Assembly (NCBI GenBank): GCA_020724125.1
Contig: DYHM01000001.1
Coordinates: forward strand, 1-35,325
Source: Patescibacteria group bacterium
GTDB lineage: Bacteria > Patescibacteriota > Minisyncoccia > Minisyncoccales > CG1-02-41-26
Direction of reading: 5' to 3'
DNA length: 35,325 nt
Shown here: in pieces, positions 1-8,582 of the stretch
Position numbering within the stretch: position 1 is the first letter of the stretch
How the letters are laid out: each line of letters begins with the position of its first letter
Position numbers and translations under genes: made by a program
Notes under the pieces: model-generated
What the model was told of the DNA's origin: nothing
The model's input: the letters and a program-made list of their open reading frames with translations, nothing else
Databases searched by the model: none

Positions 1-57
1 ATGATAGCAGATTTATCCTTGTTTTATAAGGGGAAAACTCCCCGACCCCTCAATTAA
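1..57 (+). pseudogene. acetyltransferase-like fragment
   Basis: The first 19 codons read MIADLSLFYKGK and then reach a stop. They closely match the reverse complement of about 35155-35215, where the same peptide (ITDLSLFYKRK) continues into a GNAT-like tail. It is therefore a short remnant of a second copy of that sequence, cut off by the transposase remnant that follows. The upstream part lies outside the window. The GNAT assignment is inferred from the other copy. Confidence 0.35.
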
Positions 58-61
58 TTCT

Positions 62-1296
62 AATCTACTAAATTTTACGAACAAAGAAAAATTATTTCAG
101 TTAAGAAGAAGGGTCAATGAATTATTTTTTAAAAAAAATTTATCAAAGAGAAAAATCATTAGAAAAGAAAAAGTGTCGTGTGGTTTCGTTATGAGCCGGA
201 CAAAATCATCAACTCAAGATCTTAAAAGAGACAACAGAGGGTGGCTTAAGGGTAAAAGAAGGAGATGGACCAAGAAAGACGAAGAGAAAATCCAAATAAT
301 CCATCAACAATTAAAGAACGATCCTTATCAGTTCTACATTGGTACTAGCGCTATTAACCAAGAATGGAGAAAGAAATATCCCGAAACACCTCTCTGTCAC
401 CCTTAAGAACAATCGGCCGTATTATGGCTGACTTAAAACTCTCTGGTAATAGAATGAAGAAAAAATCTAAAGGAGTAGCTCGCTATCTGTGTTATCCAGA
501 ACACACTATTTATACTCTTTTAGGCGGTAGAGTGTTGGATAAGACTTTATTGGCAGGAAATATGTTGCGGGCAGAACAGAACCCCTTAACTTCATTGTAT
601 TTTCTTTTAAGGAAGAGCTATAATTAGGCTATTTTAAGCGCGTAGAAGGACAAACAGTAGATAATTTTATTAAACAATCTGATTATTTCTTCAAGAAATT
701 TAAGAAACCAGATTTTATGAAAGTTGATAACGAGTTGGCAATAATCGGTTCAGTTTCAAGAAAAAGAAATATTTCTAAAGCAATGAGTTTTCTCTTGAGA
801 AATCAAGTCGTCCCCATCTTTACTGTGCCAAGGAGACCATTTTCCCAGGCCTCTATTAAAGGCAACAACAGTATCTTTGCCAGGAAGTTCTGGAATAGGA
901 TTGACTTTAAGTCAGTAGAAGAAGTTGATGAAAAATTAGAATGGTTTAACCTTGCATCTCAGAGATATACCGGTTATCAACCCCGCAAAAGCGAAGCCCG
1001 GAGATAAGAAAAAGTTTATCCCGAAAATATATTTTATCAGGCAGGTAAAAGAGGACAAAAAACAAACGGGTAAAGCTTTCATTGACGTCTTAAATGAGAA
1101 AGTATTTCTACCCAAACCCTACATTAACTACTTTATCTTAACTGAATGGAATCTTAAACAAGAACAACTTTACATCTATTTTGAAAAAGAACAAAAATCT
1201 AAAATGATTAAAAAACTATCATTCAAAATTAATCCAACATCGAAACAGAAGCGCTGCGATTTCATATTCAACCATAGAAATTATTTGATTTTTTGA
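62..1296 (+). pseudogene. DDE-type (integrase-core) transposase, broken by frameshifts
   Basis: One transposase-like protein can be followed through four pieces in different frames. The first runs from about 62 to 406, with a basic helix-turn-helix-like N-terminus and RGWLKGKRRRWTKKDEEK. The second runs from about 395 to 627 (LRTIGRIMADLKLSGNR, ARYLCYPEHTIYTLLGGRVL). The third runs from about 630 to 965 (KRVEGQTVDNFIKQ, KPDFMKVDNELAIIGS, ASIKGNNSIFARKFWNRI). The last runs from about 955 to 1296 (IYFIRQVKEDKKQTGKAF, FIDVLNEKVFLPK). KVDNELA looks like the second catalytic acidic position. The expected acidic residue in the SIxGNN motif appears to be lysine here, from memory of the family. At least three frameshifts mean it is dead. 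The 3' end overlaps the convergent murE stop. No terminal inverted repeats were found. Confidence 0.65.
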
Positions 1297-2645
1297 GATT
1301 TGAGTTTTGAGTTTTTATTAGACTTAAACATAAGGTTTTTTAATTCTTCGCGAACCACTAATCTATCGTCCCACGGAATATGTTTTTCTTTAACAATCAT
1401 TGATTGTTCAGCGCCTTTGCCAGTAATTAAAACAATGTCATCAGGCTTGGCTAAAGATAAAGCTTTTCTGATTCCTTGTCTTCTATCTTCAATAACAAAA
1501 AGATTTTTTTGACGAATTTTTCCAGATTTCTCAGCCCCCCTAGCAATGTCTTCCAAAATTTCCTTAGGATCGTCATTGCAAGGATCTTCATTGCTAACTA
1601 TTACCTCGTCAGCCATTTTCGCCGCTGATTCACCCATTATTGGCCGTTTTGTCATATCCCTTCCGCCGCCCATCGCGCCTAATAAAATAATTATTTTAGA
1701 AAAAGGACTTTTCATTTCCTTGGCGGTCTCTAAAACATTAGTTAAACTTTCTTTTTCATGAGCATAATCAACAAAAACTCTAAAATTTTGACCATCATTT
1801 ATTTCTTCCAATCTGCCGGGAATGCCTTTTAATTCTTTTAATCCTTTATTTATTAAAAAATCGGGTATTCCTATCCATTGACCGATTATTATTCCCGGCA
1901 AGGCATTATAGACATTAAATCGGCCCGGCATTTCAATTTTAAAGACCGACCCCAAAACTTGAAATTTAAAGCCCAAATTTGTTTTCTCTATATTCTCAGC
2001 CATATAATCCGCCTCCTGAAAAATGCTAAATGTTATTTTTTTATCGGCTGGAAAATTTAAAAAATAATCAGCATGCTCGCTATCTTTATTAACAATTATG
2101 AGCTTTTCAATTTTCTTGGTTTTAATAGTTTTTCTGTCTTGATTTAGCGATTCAAATAATTTCCCCTTTGCTTTTTTATACTTTTCAAAACTTCCATCGT
2201 GAGCAAGAAGGTGTTCGGGCGAAAGATTGGTAAGAACAGCAACATCATAACAAAGACCAAGATGTCTATATTGTTTTATTCCCTCAGACGTTGTTTCAAT
2301 TACGCAATATTGACAATCGGCCCTTAACATTTGGTTAAGAATTTTTTGAAGATCAAAACGACCGGGCATAGACCTGCGCCATTTATTCAAAATTTCCTGG
2401 GTTCCAATCCGAATGTTGACTGTGCTAATAATTCCTGTTTTATAACCGCCAGCAGTCAGGCAGGCCCAGATAAAATTAACGGTTGAGGTTTTTCCCTTGG
2501 TTCCAGTAACGCCAATTACAATCATCTTTTTGGCTGGAAAATTATAAAGAATTGGTCCAAGAACCGCTAAAAAATAATGATACCAGGAAAAAATTTGTTT
2601 GGGAACAAATTTTTGGAGAATTTTTTTTAATTGAGCAAACAACAT
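1281..2645 (-). CDS. murE: Mur ligase, MurE-like (UDP-MurNAc-tripeptide synthetase)
   Basis: An ATP-dependent Mur ligase that adds the third amino acid to the peptidoglycan stem peptide in the cytoplasm. It has the P-loop VTGTKGKTSTVN near its start, the central-domain pattern IETTSEGIKQYRHLG, TNLSPEHLLAHDGSFEKY, and the C-terminal signature VDYAHEKESL with LGAMGGGRDMTKR. NDDPKEI sits where MurE carries its amino-acid-recognition motif (DNPR in meso-DAP enzymes), so the substrate is not certain. The P-loop comes at about residue 50, so most of the usual N-terminal UDP-binding domain is missing or very short. ATG 2645 is preferred; an in-frame TTG lies at 2663. The last codons (NSKLKSQKIK) come from a 26-bp sequence found identically at 22971-22996. 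An unusual Mur-like ligase for another substrate is possible. Confidence 0.8.
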   Translation of the reverse strand: MLFAQLKKILQKFVPKQIFSWYHYFLAVLGPILYNFPAKKMIVIGVTGTKGKTSTVNFIWACLTAGGYKTGIISTVNIRIGTQEILNKWRRSMPGRFDLQKILNQMLRADCQYCVIETTSEGIKQYRHLGLCYDVAVLTNLSPEHLLAHDGSFEKYKKAKGKLFESLNQDRKTIKTKKIEKLIIVNKDSEHADYFLNFPADKKITFSIFQEADYMAENIEKTNLGFKFQVLGSVFKIEMPGRFNVYNALPGIIIGQWIGIPDFLINKGLKELKGIPGRLEEINDGQNFRVFVDYAHEKESLTNVLETAKEMKSPFSKIIILLGAMGGGRDMTKRPIMGESAAKMADEVIVSNEDPCNDDPKEILEDIARGAEKSGKIRQKNLFVIEDRRQGIRKALSLAKPDDIVLITGKGAEQSMIVKEKHIPWDDRLVVREELKNLMFKSNKNSKLKSQKIK

Positions 2646-2786
2646 TGACAATGTAAGAAACAAGATAATTTTTAGAAGGTATTATTGGTATATTTTTATT
2701 GTTTTTAAAAAATATCTAAGAGCAATAAAAGACCTATTGTTATCCAAAAAACAATGAAACTCCCAACCGCCCCAAGGGGCAGGGTT

Positions 2787-2909
2787 TTAAAAACAATTAA
2801 AAGGTTCTACTTTAATAATTTTTATAATTTCTGTAGAAGTAGATATCTCTTGTTCTTGAGGAATAGCTTGAGGAATCTCTGGTTCTATTCTTTCTTTTTT
2901 AATCTCCAT
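2787..2909 (-). CDS. small hypothetical ORF, 40 aa
   Basis: MEIKKERIEPEIPQA and so on, rich in Glu, Ile, Pro and Gln, no membrane segment. Its ATG overlaps the end of the preceding small membrane ORF: the bases ATGGAGATTAA hold both the start here and the stop of the other frame. Translational coupling is possible, or the two were once one membrane-anchored protein split by a frameshift. A GC-rich palindrome (GCCCCAAGGGGC, 2768-2779) follows the stop. Function unknown. Confidence 0.35.
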   Translation of the reverse strand: MEIKKERIEPEIPQAIPQEQEISTSTEIIKIIKVEPFNCF

Positions 2910-3036
2910 TGTCTCCTTTCTTTTCTGTTGCTTTTCTCTTTATCAGGTTTTCATTTATCGCCCAACCCGCTGAAACCAAAAGGATTATTGCTAATAAAAG
3001 AATTATTCCTTTAATTATTGTTTGTTTTTTAAACAT
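2899..3036 (-). CDS. small single-pass membrane protein, 45 aa
   Basis: MFKKQTIIKGIILLL begins a 45-residue protein with a basic N-terminus, one hydrophobic segment (about residues 7-25) and a charged tail ending KKGDNGD. A clear Shine-Dalgarno sequence, AGGAG, sits 9 bases before the ATG, which is uncommon in this window and supports translation. The tail frame runs into the overlapping ORF at 2787-2909. The product would be membrane anchored. Function unknown. Confidence 0.5.
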   Translation of the reverse strand: MFKKQTIIKGIILLLAIILLVSAGWAINENLIKRKATEKKGDNGD

Positions 3037-3109
3037 AATTTTTCACTCCTAATTTTTAAAATCTTATTTATTATATCACTTTAACTATTTTTGCGTCAAT
3101 CTTTATTTG

Positions 3110-3308
3110 AAATCAAATCTTAAAAATTCAGCAATTAGGCTACACCACTCCCAAGGAATTCTGTCTTTTCCCAACCTTAATTTTAGATCGTTTAGTTAAT
3201 CTTCCAGAAATTCTAAATTACCCTAAAAGTATTCAGGAACATCTTAACTATGACCATTTAGCCTCAAATTATCGGAAATTCGGGTTAATTCACCTTAAAA
3301 ATTTGTAA
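3110..3308 (+). pseudogene. unidentified coding remnant
   Basis: An open stretch of about 65 codons with no start codon, bounded by TGA upstream and TAA at 3306-3308. It reads as real protein: LGYTTPKEFCLFPTLILDR, NYPKSIQEHLNYDHLASN, RKFGLIHLKNL. LGYxTPKEF recalls the C-terminal part of integrase-core transposases, but this is too weak for a family call. The rest of the 3037-3404 gap holds only the promoter below. Confidence 0.3.
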
Positions 3309-3325
3309 TACTTCATTTTAAACTC

Positions 3326-3353
3326 TTGACAAGTATCTTGGGTAAGATACAAT
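3326..3353 (+). promoter_or_regulatory. sigma70-type promoter for the acidic ORF
   Basis: TTGACA at 3326-3331, a 16-base spacer and TACAAT at 3348-3353. This is the best -35/-10 pair noticed in the window. The predicted start is near 3360, just before an AAAGGTCG octamer at 3366-3373. Confidence 0.6.
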
Positions 3354-3404
3354 CCTTTCTATAAAAAAGGTCGCTATAATTTAAAATTAGAATTAAATCA
3401 ATCT

Positions 3405-3626
3405 ATGAATTTTGAAATTTTGTCATTTGCTACTAAACACGACTGCGGACTCGCTCGCCCGGTAGTTACCAGCCAAGACGACGAGTTGGATATTGGTAAT
3501 GATGATGCTCATACAACGACCTTGCCTAAAGAAGAAGAAGAAGAAGAAGAAGAAATCCCCGAAACTGAAACGCCCGTAACCCCGGTAACCGAAGAACCCG
3601 ACGAAATATCCGACGAAGACTACTAA
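3405..3626 (+). CDS. small acidic hypothetical protein, 73 aa
   Basis: A 73-residue protein with an ordinary N-terminal third (MNFEILSFATKHDCGLARP) followed by a very acidic, low-complexity tail: a run of eight Glu, then Pro/Thr/Glu repeats ending DEISDEDY. There is no signal peptide or membrane segment. No Shine-Dalgarno is seen, and the frame is open about 15 codons upstream without another ATG. It lies alone between a strong promoter (3326-3353) and a strong terminator (3641-3674), so a dedicated transcript is likely. Part of the sequence (GCTCGCCCGG near 3453) resembles the palindromic repeat arms at 26301. Function unknown; a truncated gene is possible. Confidence 0.5.
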   Translation: MNFEILSFATKHDCGLARPVVTSQDDELDIGNDDAHTTTLPKEEEEEEEEIPETETPVTPVTEEPDEISDEDY

Positions 3627-3640
3627 TAAAGAATCTTATG

Positions 3641-3674
3641 AAAAACCCCCTATAAAAAGGGGGTTTTTATTTTA
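3641..3674 (+). terminator. Rho-independent terminator
   Basis: AAAAACCCCC (3641-3650), an 8-base loop and GGGGGTTTTT (3659-3668), followed by more T. It ends the acidic ORF transcript. The A-rich upstream arm may let it work in both directions. Confidence 0.85.
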
Positions 3675-3685
3675 ATCAATCAAGA

Positions 3686-3691
3686 TATAAT
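3686..3691 (+). promoter_or_regulatory. possible -10 element for PBP1A
   Basis: A perfect TATAAT, 31 bases before the PBP1A ATG and just after the terminator. The -35 region falls in the terminator T-tract and does not match the consensus. Promoter use is plausible but unproven. Confidence 0.35.
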
Positions 3692-3721
3692 AATAAGAGT
3701 AAAGGTTAAAAATAACTAAAA

Positions 3722-5824
3722 ATGATTCCTTCTAAAACAAAACCCAAAAAGTCTAAAAAAAAGACCGGATTTCTTGTTCAAATTTTTCGCTTTTTTGCTG
3801 TTTTTTTTCTTGGTTTAATAATTTTTATTGTTGGTTTTCTAGTTTACTGTTTAAAAGATTTCCCAAGGCCGGAAAAATTCACCGAAGGAATTATTAGTCA
3901 GCCGACAAAAATTTACGACCGCGATGGAAAAATAGTTCTATATGAAATTATTGGAGAAGAAAAAAGAACCATTGTTTCCTTATCTGAAATTCCTGAATTT
4001 CTTAAACAAGCCGTTATTGTTATTGAAGATAAAAATTTTCCCCGCCACCGAGGCATAGATTTTAAAGCCATAATCCGCGCTATAATTTCCGACTTAAAAA
4101 TAGGCAAGTTAAAAGAAGGAGCTTCAACCATTACCCAACAAATGATTCGAACTTATTATCTGACCCGAAAAAAAACCTTAACCAGAAAAACCAAAGAAAT
4201 AATTTTATCTCTGGAGTTAGAAAAACGACATTCTAAAGACCAAATTTTAGAATGGTATTTAAATCTTATTCCTTTTGGTTCAAATATCTATGGTGTTGAA
4301 ACAGCCTCTCAATCTTTTTTTGGCAAAAAAGTTTCCGATATTTCCATAGCCGAGGCGGCAATCTTAGCAGCCATGATTAAAGCGCCTTCTTATTTTTCTC
4401 CTTATGGTCCAAATCTAAGCGAATTATTAAAAAGAAAAGACTATGTTTTAGAAGTAATGGTTAAAACAAAACATCTAAATAAAGAACAAGCCGAGCAAGC
4501 CAAAAAAGAAAAACTTATTTTTCAACCGCATATTTCCCATCTTAAAACTCCTCATTTTGTCTTTTTAATAAAAGATTATTTAGAAAAAGAATATAGCCAA
4601 GATTTTTTAACCAGAAAAGGATTAAGGGTCTATACCACCCTGGATTATAAAATTCAGGAAACAGCTGAAAAATTATTAAAAAAAAGATTGGAAGAAATAG
4701 AAATTTATAATGTTCATAATGGCGGATTAATAATTACCCAGCCCGAAACAGGCGAAATCTTAGCCCTGGTTGGTTCAAGGGATTATTTTGGCAAGCCCCT
4801 TCCCGAAGGATGCCAGCCGGGCATAAATTGTAAATTTGACCCCTATACTAACACTGTTCTATCAATAAGACAACCCGGCTCAGCCTTTAAACCCTTTGTT
4901 TACGCTCGAGCGTTTTTAAAAAACTATACCCCCCAAACCATACTTTGGGATGTAAAAACCGAATTTAATCTTTATTGTTCGTCAGACGCTAATCAATCCC
5001 GAGGAAAAAATAATAGTAAATGTTATCATCCCCAAAATTATGACGGCAAGTATTTAGGGCCAATAAACTTAAAATCCTCCCTTGCTCAATCGCGAAACAT
5101 TCCCTCGGTAAAACTTTTATATTTAACTGGTTTAAATGATGTCTTAAATTTTGTAAAAGATTTTGGAATTACCACCTTAACCGAAAGAGAAAAATATGGA
5201 CTCTCTTTGGTTTTGGGCGGCGGAGGGGTAAAACTTTTAGAAATGGTAGAAGGTTATGGCGTTTTTGCCAATAATGGCCTAAGGGTCCCATTGAATTTTA
5301 TAAAAAAAATAGAAGATGCAAACGGAAACATTCTTAAAGAAGATAAATCCCATACCTCTATCAGAATTATCCCTTCATGGGTGGCTTATGAAATAAATGA
5401 TATTTTATCCGACAACGAAGCTCGAGCGCCGGTTTTTGGCTGGAATTCTCCTTTATATTTAGAAAATTATCAGGCCAGCGTTAAAACTGGGACGTCTCAG
5501 GACCACCGAGACGGCTGGATAATTGGTTATACCCCATCCTTAATGGTTGGTATTTGGATAGGAAATAACAATAATTCTCCCTTTAAACAAAAACCAGCCG
5601 TAAGTTTGGTTGGGCCTCTTTGGAAAGAGCTTATGGAAATAATTTTAAGCGATTATTTTCAAAAACAAAAAAAATTTATTTCCCCCTTAAAAAGAATTAC
5701 AGGCATTCCCGTTTTAGACGGCGAACCGCCTGAAAGCCATTCTATTTTATACTACCTTAATCCTAACGATTCTTCTTATTTTCATTGGGAAAAAGGAGTG
5801 ATTAATTTCCTAAATAAAAATTAA
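3722..5824 (+). CDS. pbpA: class A penicillin-binding protein (PBP1A type)
   Basis: A bifunctional wall synthase that polymerises lipid II glycan and cross-links stem peptides outside the membrane. It has a basic cytoplasmic tail, one membrane helix (about 17-43), then a GT51 domain with EDKNFPRHRGID (catalytic Glu102) and GASTITQQ (133-140). The transpeptidase domain carries SAFK (Ser387, Lys390), SRN (457-459) and KTGTSQ (from 588). At 700 residues it is normal for the family. Its stop shares the palindrome TTAA (5821-5824) with the convergent dnaN stop. It is probably transcribed from the promoter region after the upstream terminator. The enzyme class is firm; the symbol is a convention. 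Confidence 0.92.
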   Translation: MIPSKTKPKKSKKKTGFLVQIFRFFAVFFLGLIIFIVGFLVYCLKDFPRPEKFTEGIISQPTKIYDRDGKIVLYEIIGEEKRTIVSLSEIPEFLKQAVIVIEDKNFPRHRGIDFKAIIRAIISDLKIGKLKEGASTITQQMIRTYYLTRKKTLTRKTKEIILSLELEKRHSKDQILEWYLNLIPFGSNIYGVETASQSFFGKKVSDISIAEAAILAAMIKAPSYFSPYGPNLSELLKRKDYVLEVMVKTKHLNKEQAEQAKKEKLIFQPHISHLKTPHFVFLIKDYLEKEYSQDFLTRKGLRVYTTLDYKIQETAEKLLKKRLEEIEIYNVHNGGLIITQPETGEILALVGSRDYFGKPLPEGCQPGINCKFDPYTNTVLSIRQPGSAFKPFVYARAFLKNYTPQTILWDVKTEFNLYCSSDANQSRGKNNSKCYHPQNYDGKYLGPINLKSSLAQSRNIPSVKLLYLTGLNDVLNFVKDFGITTLTEREKYGLSLVLGGGGVKLLEMVEGYGVFANNGLRVPLNFIKKIEDANGNILKEDKSHTSIRIIPSWVAYEINDILSDNEARAPVFGWNSPLYLENYQASVKTGTSQDHRDGWIIGYTPSLMVGIWIGNNNNSPFKQKPAVSLVGPLWKELMEIILSDYFQKQKKFISPLKRITGIPVLDGEPPESHSILYYLNPNDSSYFHWEKGVINFLNKN

Positions 5825-6951
5825 ATTTTAATCGGCATTAAAACATAAAGATAACTCTCATCTCCAATTGGCGTTATTACCATTGCGTTTTCTTCGTCGG
5901 TAAAATTAAATTTAACCTCAGCGCTTTTAAAATTATTCAAACCATCTATTAAAAACCTGCAATTAAAAGAAATTTCTAATTCTTTATCTATTTTTTCCTC
6001 TATTTTTATAGGCAGATAAACCTCATTCTTTCCTATTTCCGGACTTTGAGAAAGAATTTTTAATTTATTTTCTTTTGGAAAAATAGTAAATTTAACCTCA
6101 GAGGTTTTTCCGGTAAAAAGATTAACTGTTTTTAAATAATTTCGAATTTCTTCTTTATCTATAATAATTTGAGCTGTATATTTCTTGGGGATAATATCTT
6201 GATAATTAGGGTACTCTCCTTCTATTAAAGATGAAGAAAAAAGGATTTCCGGATAAGAAAATTCTTCCCCTTTCCATTCAAATAATACCTGTCTAGGACT
6301 ATAATAAAATTTAAATTTCATTTGTCTTAAAGAAAGAATATTTATTAAATCCCTAACCACTATTTGAGGAAGAATAAAAGAAAAATCCTTTTTTATTTTT
6401 TCCTCTAAATTAATAGTTTTACAACCTAAACGGATACAATCAGTTGCTGCTATTTCTAATTTATTTTTATTAAATGAAAAATAAATTCCAGAAATTTCAG
6501 GTTTTATTCGAGACATTAAAGGAATATTAATAAGTTGATTTAATCCTTGAAGTAGAATATTTCCATTTAATTCTATAAAATCTTCTATTATAATTTCAGG
6601 AATAATAACAAAATCATCTAAATTACTTCCTTGAATTTTTATTTCTTGATTTTCTGTTTTTAAAATTAAACTTCCACCTTCTGATTCTAATTTAATTATT
6701 TCTTTTTTAAAAAAACTAATTACTGATTTTAAAAAAGAAACTGGCATTAATAATTTACCTTCTTTTTTAATTTTACTTAAAATTCGCCAAACAATACTTG
6801 TTTCTAAATTAGTGGCGCTTAATTTTAAAAAATTTTTTTCTGTTTCTAATAAAACATTATTTAAAATAGAAAGGGTGGTGCCTCTTTTTATTATAGGTTC
6901 AATAATTAATAATGATTGATTTAATTTATCTTTAAAAATATTTAATTCCAT
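5821..6951 (-). CDS. dnaN: DNA polymerase III sliding clamp (beta subunit)
   Basis: A ring-shaped clamp that tethers the replicative polymerase to DNA. The 376-residue length fits the three-domain family. Visible features are the N-terminal LNQSLLIIEPIIKRGTTLSI, LSATNLETSIVWRI, the mid-domain AATDCIRLGCKTINL, EGEYPNYQDIIPKKY, and the C-terminal end DESYLYVLMPIKI, which resembles the usual VVMPMRL terminus. It follows dnaA on the same strand after an extremely AT-rich gap, the classic dnaA-dnaN order. No Shine-Dalgarno is visible. It converges on PBP1A with stops overlapping by 3-4 bases and no terminator between them. Confidence 0.93.
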   Translation of the reverse strand: MELNIFKDKLNQSLLIIEPIIKRGTTLSILNNVLLETEKNFLKLSATNLETSIVWRILSKIKKEGKLLMPVSFLKSVISFFKKEIIKLESEGGSLILKTENQEIKIQGSNLDDFVIIPEIIIEDFIELNGNILLQGLNQLINIPLMSRIKPEISGIYFSFNKNKLEIAATDCIRLGCKTINLEEKIKKDFSFILPQIVVRDLINILSLRQMKFKFYYSPRQVLFEWKGEEFSYPEILFSSSLIEGEYPNYQDIIPKKYTAQIIIDKEEIRNYLKTVNLFTGKTSEVKFTIFPKENKLKILSQSPEIGKNEVYLPIKIEEKIDKELEISFNCRFLIDGLNNFKSAEVKFNFTDEENAMVITPIGDESYLYVLMPIKI

Positions 6952-7217
6952 AATAATATTAATAATTTTTATAATTTATTATTATAATATATATTTATAT
7001 ATAATATTTTTTAAAATATAAAAATATAAATTTAATTAAATTTATATTTAAAATTTAATTAAAAGATGTTTTTTAAAAAAAATAATAAGTTGTTAAAAAA
7101 TTTTTAATAAAATTTTATTTATTTTAATAAAACTTTTGGATAATTTATTTTTAATAATTTTTATTAAAAATTATTACCTTTATTTTTTATAATTTTCCCT
7201 ATTTTATCCTATTTTTA
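6952..7217. other. extremely AT-rich dnaA-dnaN gap; candidate origin/unwinding region
   Basis: No gene fits here. By hand count, bases 6961-7080 hold two G and no C, and about 12 of 249 bases in 6952-7200 are G or C. Near-consensus DnaA boxes lie at 7135-7143 (TTTGGATAA, reverse of TTATCCAAA, one mismatch to TTATCCACA) and 7204-7212 (TTATCCTAT, two mismatches). Such a tract beside dnaA fits a DNA unwinding element. The assignment to oriC is inference. Confidence 0.5.
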
Positions 7218-8582
7218 TTATAAAAGATAAAATTTTTGACGAATTAAATTAATTTCCGATAATAATTCTTCGCTTTCTTTTATTTCTTTATCTATTTTAG
7301 ACCAGGAATAAATAACAGTTGTGTGATCTTTACCTTTAAATCTTCTTCCAATTGAGGGAAAGGATTCTTTTGACTCCTCTCTTAAAAGATACATCGCAAT
7401 TTGTCTTGGTTTGACAATTTCTTTTCTTCTGGTAGTTGATAAAAATTCTTCTTCTTTTAAATCATAAAAATCACAAACAGTTTTTATAATTTTTTTAAAA
7501 TTAACTTTCCTTTTAGGGGGATTAAATAAATTCCTTAAAAGTTGTTTTGTGGTTTCTAAATCTGGTATTTTATTGTGTATTCTTTTAAAGAAAATTATTT
7601 TATTTAAAGCTCCCTCTAATTCTCTAATATTACTTCTAATGTTTAAAGCAATATATTCTAAAATTTCTTTTTTAAACTCTATATTTTTTTCATTAGCTTT
7701 TGCTTTTAAAATAGCCATTCTAGTTTCTAAATCGGGAATTCCAATATCAACCATCATTCCTCCCTCGAGTCGCGATCTTAATCTTTCTTCTAATCCAGCA
7801 ATTGCTTTTGGAGAAGCGTCAGATGAGATAATGATTTGTTTTTGTCCTTGTTGAAGAAGATTAAAAATATAAAAAAATTGTTCCTGCGATTTTTCTTTAC
7901 CGGTAAAAAATTGAATATCATCAGTAATTAAAATATCAATATTATTAAATTCTTTTTTAAAAACATCTATTTTTTGTTGCATAATTGCTTCTATAATATC
8001 TGCGACAAATTTTTCACAAGGGATATATTTAATTCTTTTTTCAGGGAATAGCTCTTTTAATCGATTGCCGGTAGCTTGAAGAAGATGGGTTTTTCCTAAC
8101 CCTACTCCTCCGTAAATAAATAAGGGATTATAAAGAATGCCGGGTTTTTCTGAAATAGCGTAAGATGCGGCTTGAGCCATTTGGTTAAAACCACCAACAA
8201 TAAAATTATCAAAGGTATAACAAGGATTGAGGTTGGTTTTGGTATCTACCTCTAATTTTAATGGTAAAGAATATGAATCCGCAATTTCTTTATTGATTGA
8301 AATATCTAAATTTTTAGTTTCAGAAAATTGTTTTTTATGGTCATTAATAAGAAAGCTGATATTTTTTATTTCAGAATCTAAACTTCTTAAAATTTTTAAT
8401 ATTAAAGAAGAATATTTTTTATCTAACCACTCTTTGGTAAAAGAATTTTCCACCAAAACCAAAACTTCCCCGTTTTTTTTAGAAAAAATTTTAGTGTTTT
8501 TAAACCAAGTGGCAAAATTAGCTCTGGAAATAGAAAATTGGATTTGAGCTAAAACTGTTTGCCAAAGCTCTTCATTGTTCAT
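7218..8582 (-). CDS. dnaA: chromosomal replication initiator DnaA
   Basis: An AAA+ ATPase that binds DnaA boxes and opens the origin. At 454 residues it has all four usual domains: an N-terminal helicase-interaction domain (LWQTVLAQIQFSISRANF, TWFKNTKIF), a short linker, the AAA+ core (YTFDNFIVGGFNQMAQAAS, Walker A GGVGLGKTHLLQATGN, Walker B DILITDDIQFF, sensor region SRLEGGMMVDI), and the C-terminal DNA-binding domain (SFPSIGRRFKGKDHTTVIYS, the DnaA signature). It is divergent from rpmH-rnpA and upstream of dnaN. The assignment is firm. Confidence 0.96.
   Translation of the reverse strand: MNNEELWQTVLAQIQFSISRANFATWFKNTKIFSKKNGEVLVLVENSFTKEWLDKKYSSLILKILRSLDSEIKNISFLINDHKKQFSETKNLDISINKEIADSYSLPLKLEVDTKTNLNPCYTFDNFIVGGFNQMAQAASYAISEKPGILYNPLFIYGGVGLGKTHLLQATGNRLKELFPEKRIKYIPCEKFVADIIEAIMQQKIDVFKKEFNNIDILITDDIQFFTGKEKSQEQFFYIFNLLQQGQKQIIISSDASPKAIAGLEERLRSRLEGGMMVDIGIPDLETRMAILKAKANEKNIEFKKEILEYIALNIRSNIRELEGALNKIIFFKRIHNKIPDLETTKQLLRNLFNPPKRKVNFKKIIKTVCDFYDLKEEEFLSTTRRKEIVKPRQIAMYLLREESKESFPSIGRRFKGKDHTTVIYSWSKIDKEIKESEELLSEINLIRQKFYLL

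Noticed and set aside
2754..3014. Plus-strand 86-aa ORF.
   Set aside because: It is antisense to the two small minus-strand ORFs, which have a Shine-Dalgarno site and a membrane-helix pattern.
3360..3640. The acidic ORF transcript as tmRNA or SRP RNA.
   Set aside because: No tRNA-like ends, tag frame or SRP Alu/S-domain motif could be found.
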